Part shown: positions 7,039 through 7,216 of the stretch, in pieces | Layout: each line of letters opens with the position of its first letter | Position numbering within the stretch: position 1 is the first letter of the stretch | Assembly: GCA_003505715.1 (NCBI GenBank) | Contig: DNXU01000398.1 | Location: forward strand, 1 to 7,216 | DNA from: Cyanobacteria bacterium UBA8803 | GTDB lineage: Bacteria; Cyanobacteriota; Cyanobacteriia; Cyanobacteriales; Coleofasciculaceae | Length of the DNA: 7,216 bases | Direction of reading: 5' to 3' | Program-made: the position numbers and the translations under genes | Notes under the pieces: model-generated | Databases searched by the model: none | Told to the model about the DNA's origin: nothing | The model's input: the letters and a program-made list of their open reading frames with translations, nothing else

Positions 7039-7216
7039 CTAAACAGGTAATCGTCTGTGTAGATGATGAGACAACCGTACTCAGAAGCCTGAGAGCTGAA
7101 CTTCAACAAGCGATCGGTAGTGATTACTATATAGAAATAGCAGAAGGAGGAGAGGAAGCCTTAGAGTTAATTTCAGAATTGCTAGATGAAGCAGATGAAG
7201 TGCCCTTAGTCATTTC
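7035..7216 (+). CDS. Second receiver-domain protein (3' truncated by the window)
   Basis: The ATG at 7035 overlaps the TGA (7036-7038) of the first receiver in an ATGA, a classic translational-coupling arrangement, and no Shine-Dalgarno motif is visible. The 60 complete codons read as the first half of a receiver: VIVCVDDE holds the acidic pair (residues 10-11), followed by helices rich in Glu and Leu. The window ends just before the expected phospho-acceptor Asp, with only the Ser codon begun, so the active site is not confirmed. Ungapped, it matches the first receiver at about 30 of 61 positions, both beginning Met-Thr-Lys, so the two are tandem paralogues. Whether this is another lone receiver or the N-terminus of a larger protein with an output domain cannot be seen. 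Confidence 0.88.
   Translation, partial: MTKQVIVCVDDETTVLRSLRAELQQAIGSDYYIEIAEGGEEALELISELLDEADEVPLVI

Overview
The window looks like chromosomal DNA of a filamentous, probably heterocyst-forming, cyanobacterium. Four copies of the cyanobacterial octamer GCGATCGC (HIP1) are present. The domain architectures (a cyanobacterial class III cyclase and a Ser/Thr kinase-ATPase-histidine kinase fusion) and a heptanucleotide tandem repeat at a gene junction point the same way. The genus is inference. All genes are on the + strand.

Layout. (1) 2-547: the 3' part of a class III adenylate/guanylate cyclase gene, cut by the left edge. (2) 548-699: a 152-base spacer with one HIP1 site and no visible terminator or Shine-Dalgarno sequence. 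(3) 700-6615: one very large gene (1971 aa) for a 'trifunctional' signalling protein of the HstK-like family. Its order is an N-terminal Ser/Thr kinase-like domain, an AAA/STAND-type ATPase (COG3899-like) with a long helical region, GAF, PAS, a coiled coil, an extended DHp with its phospho-acceptor His, and a C-terminal HATPase. (4) 6643-7038: a stand-alone CheY-like receiver, separated from the kinase by a 27-base gap built of 7-bp repeats. (5) 7035-7216: the start of a second, paralogous receiver, overlapping the first by an ATGA and cut by the right edge.

How they work together (inference from order and family). The large kinase would integrate cytoplasmic inputs through its GAF, PAS and ATPase/helical regions and autophosphorylate on His1672. 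It has no receiver of its own, so the two receivers just downstream are the natural phosphoryl acceptors, giving a branched one-kinase, two-regulator output. The cyclase upstream may belong to the same signalling locus but is separated by a spacer and need not be co-transcribed.

No mobile element, CRISPR array, RNA gene or wholly unknown system is visible. The points worth a second look are local. The heptad tract contains the kinase stop, stops in all frames, two SD-like AAGGA motifs and the first two bases of the next start codon. The kinase-like domain has no glycine-rich loop and an altered catalytic loop. There is an insertion of about 100 residues between the H and N boxes. The first receiver has Cys-Cys at its switch position, and a hairpin sits at the receiver-receiver junction.
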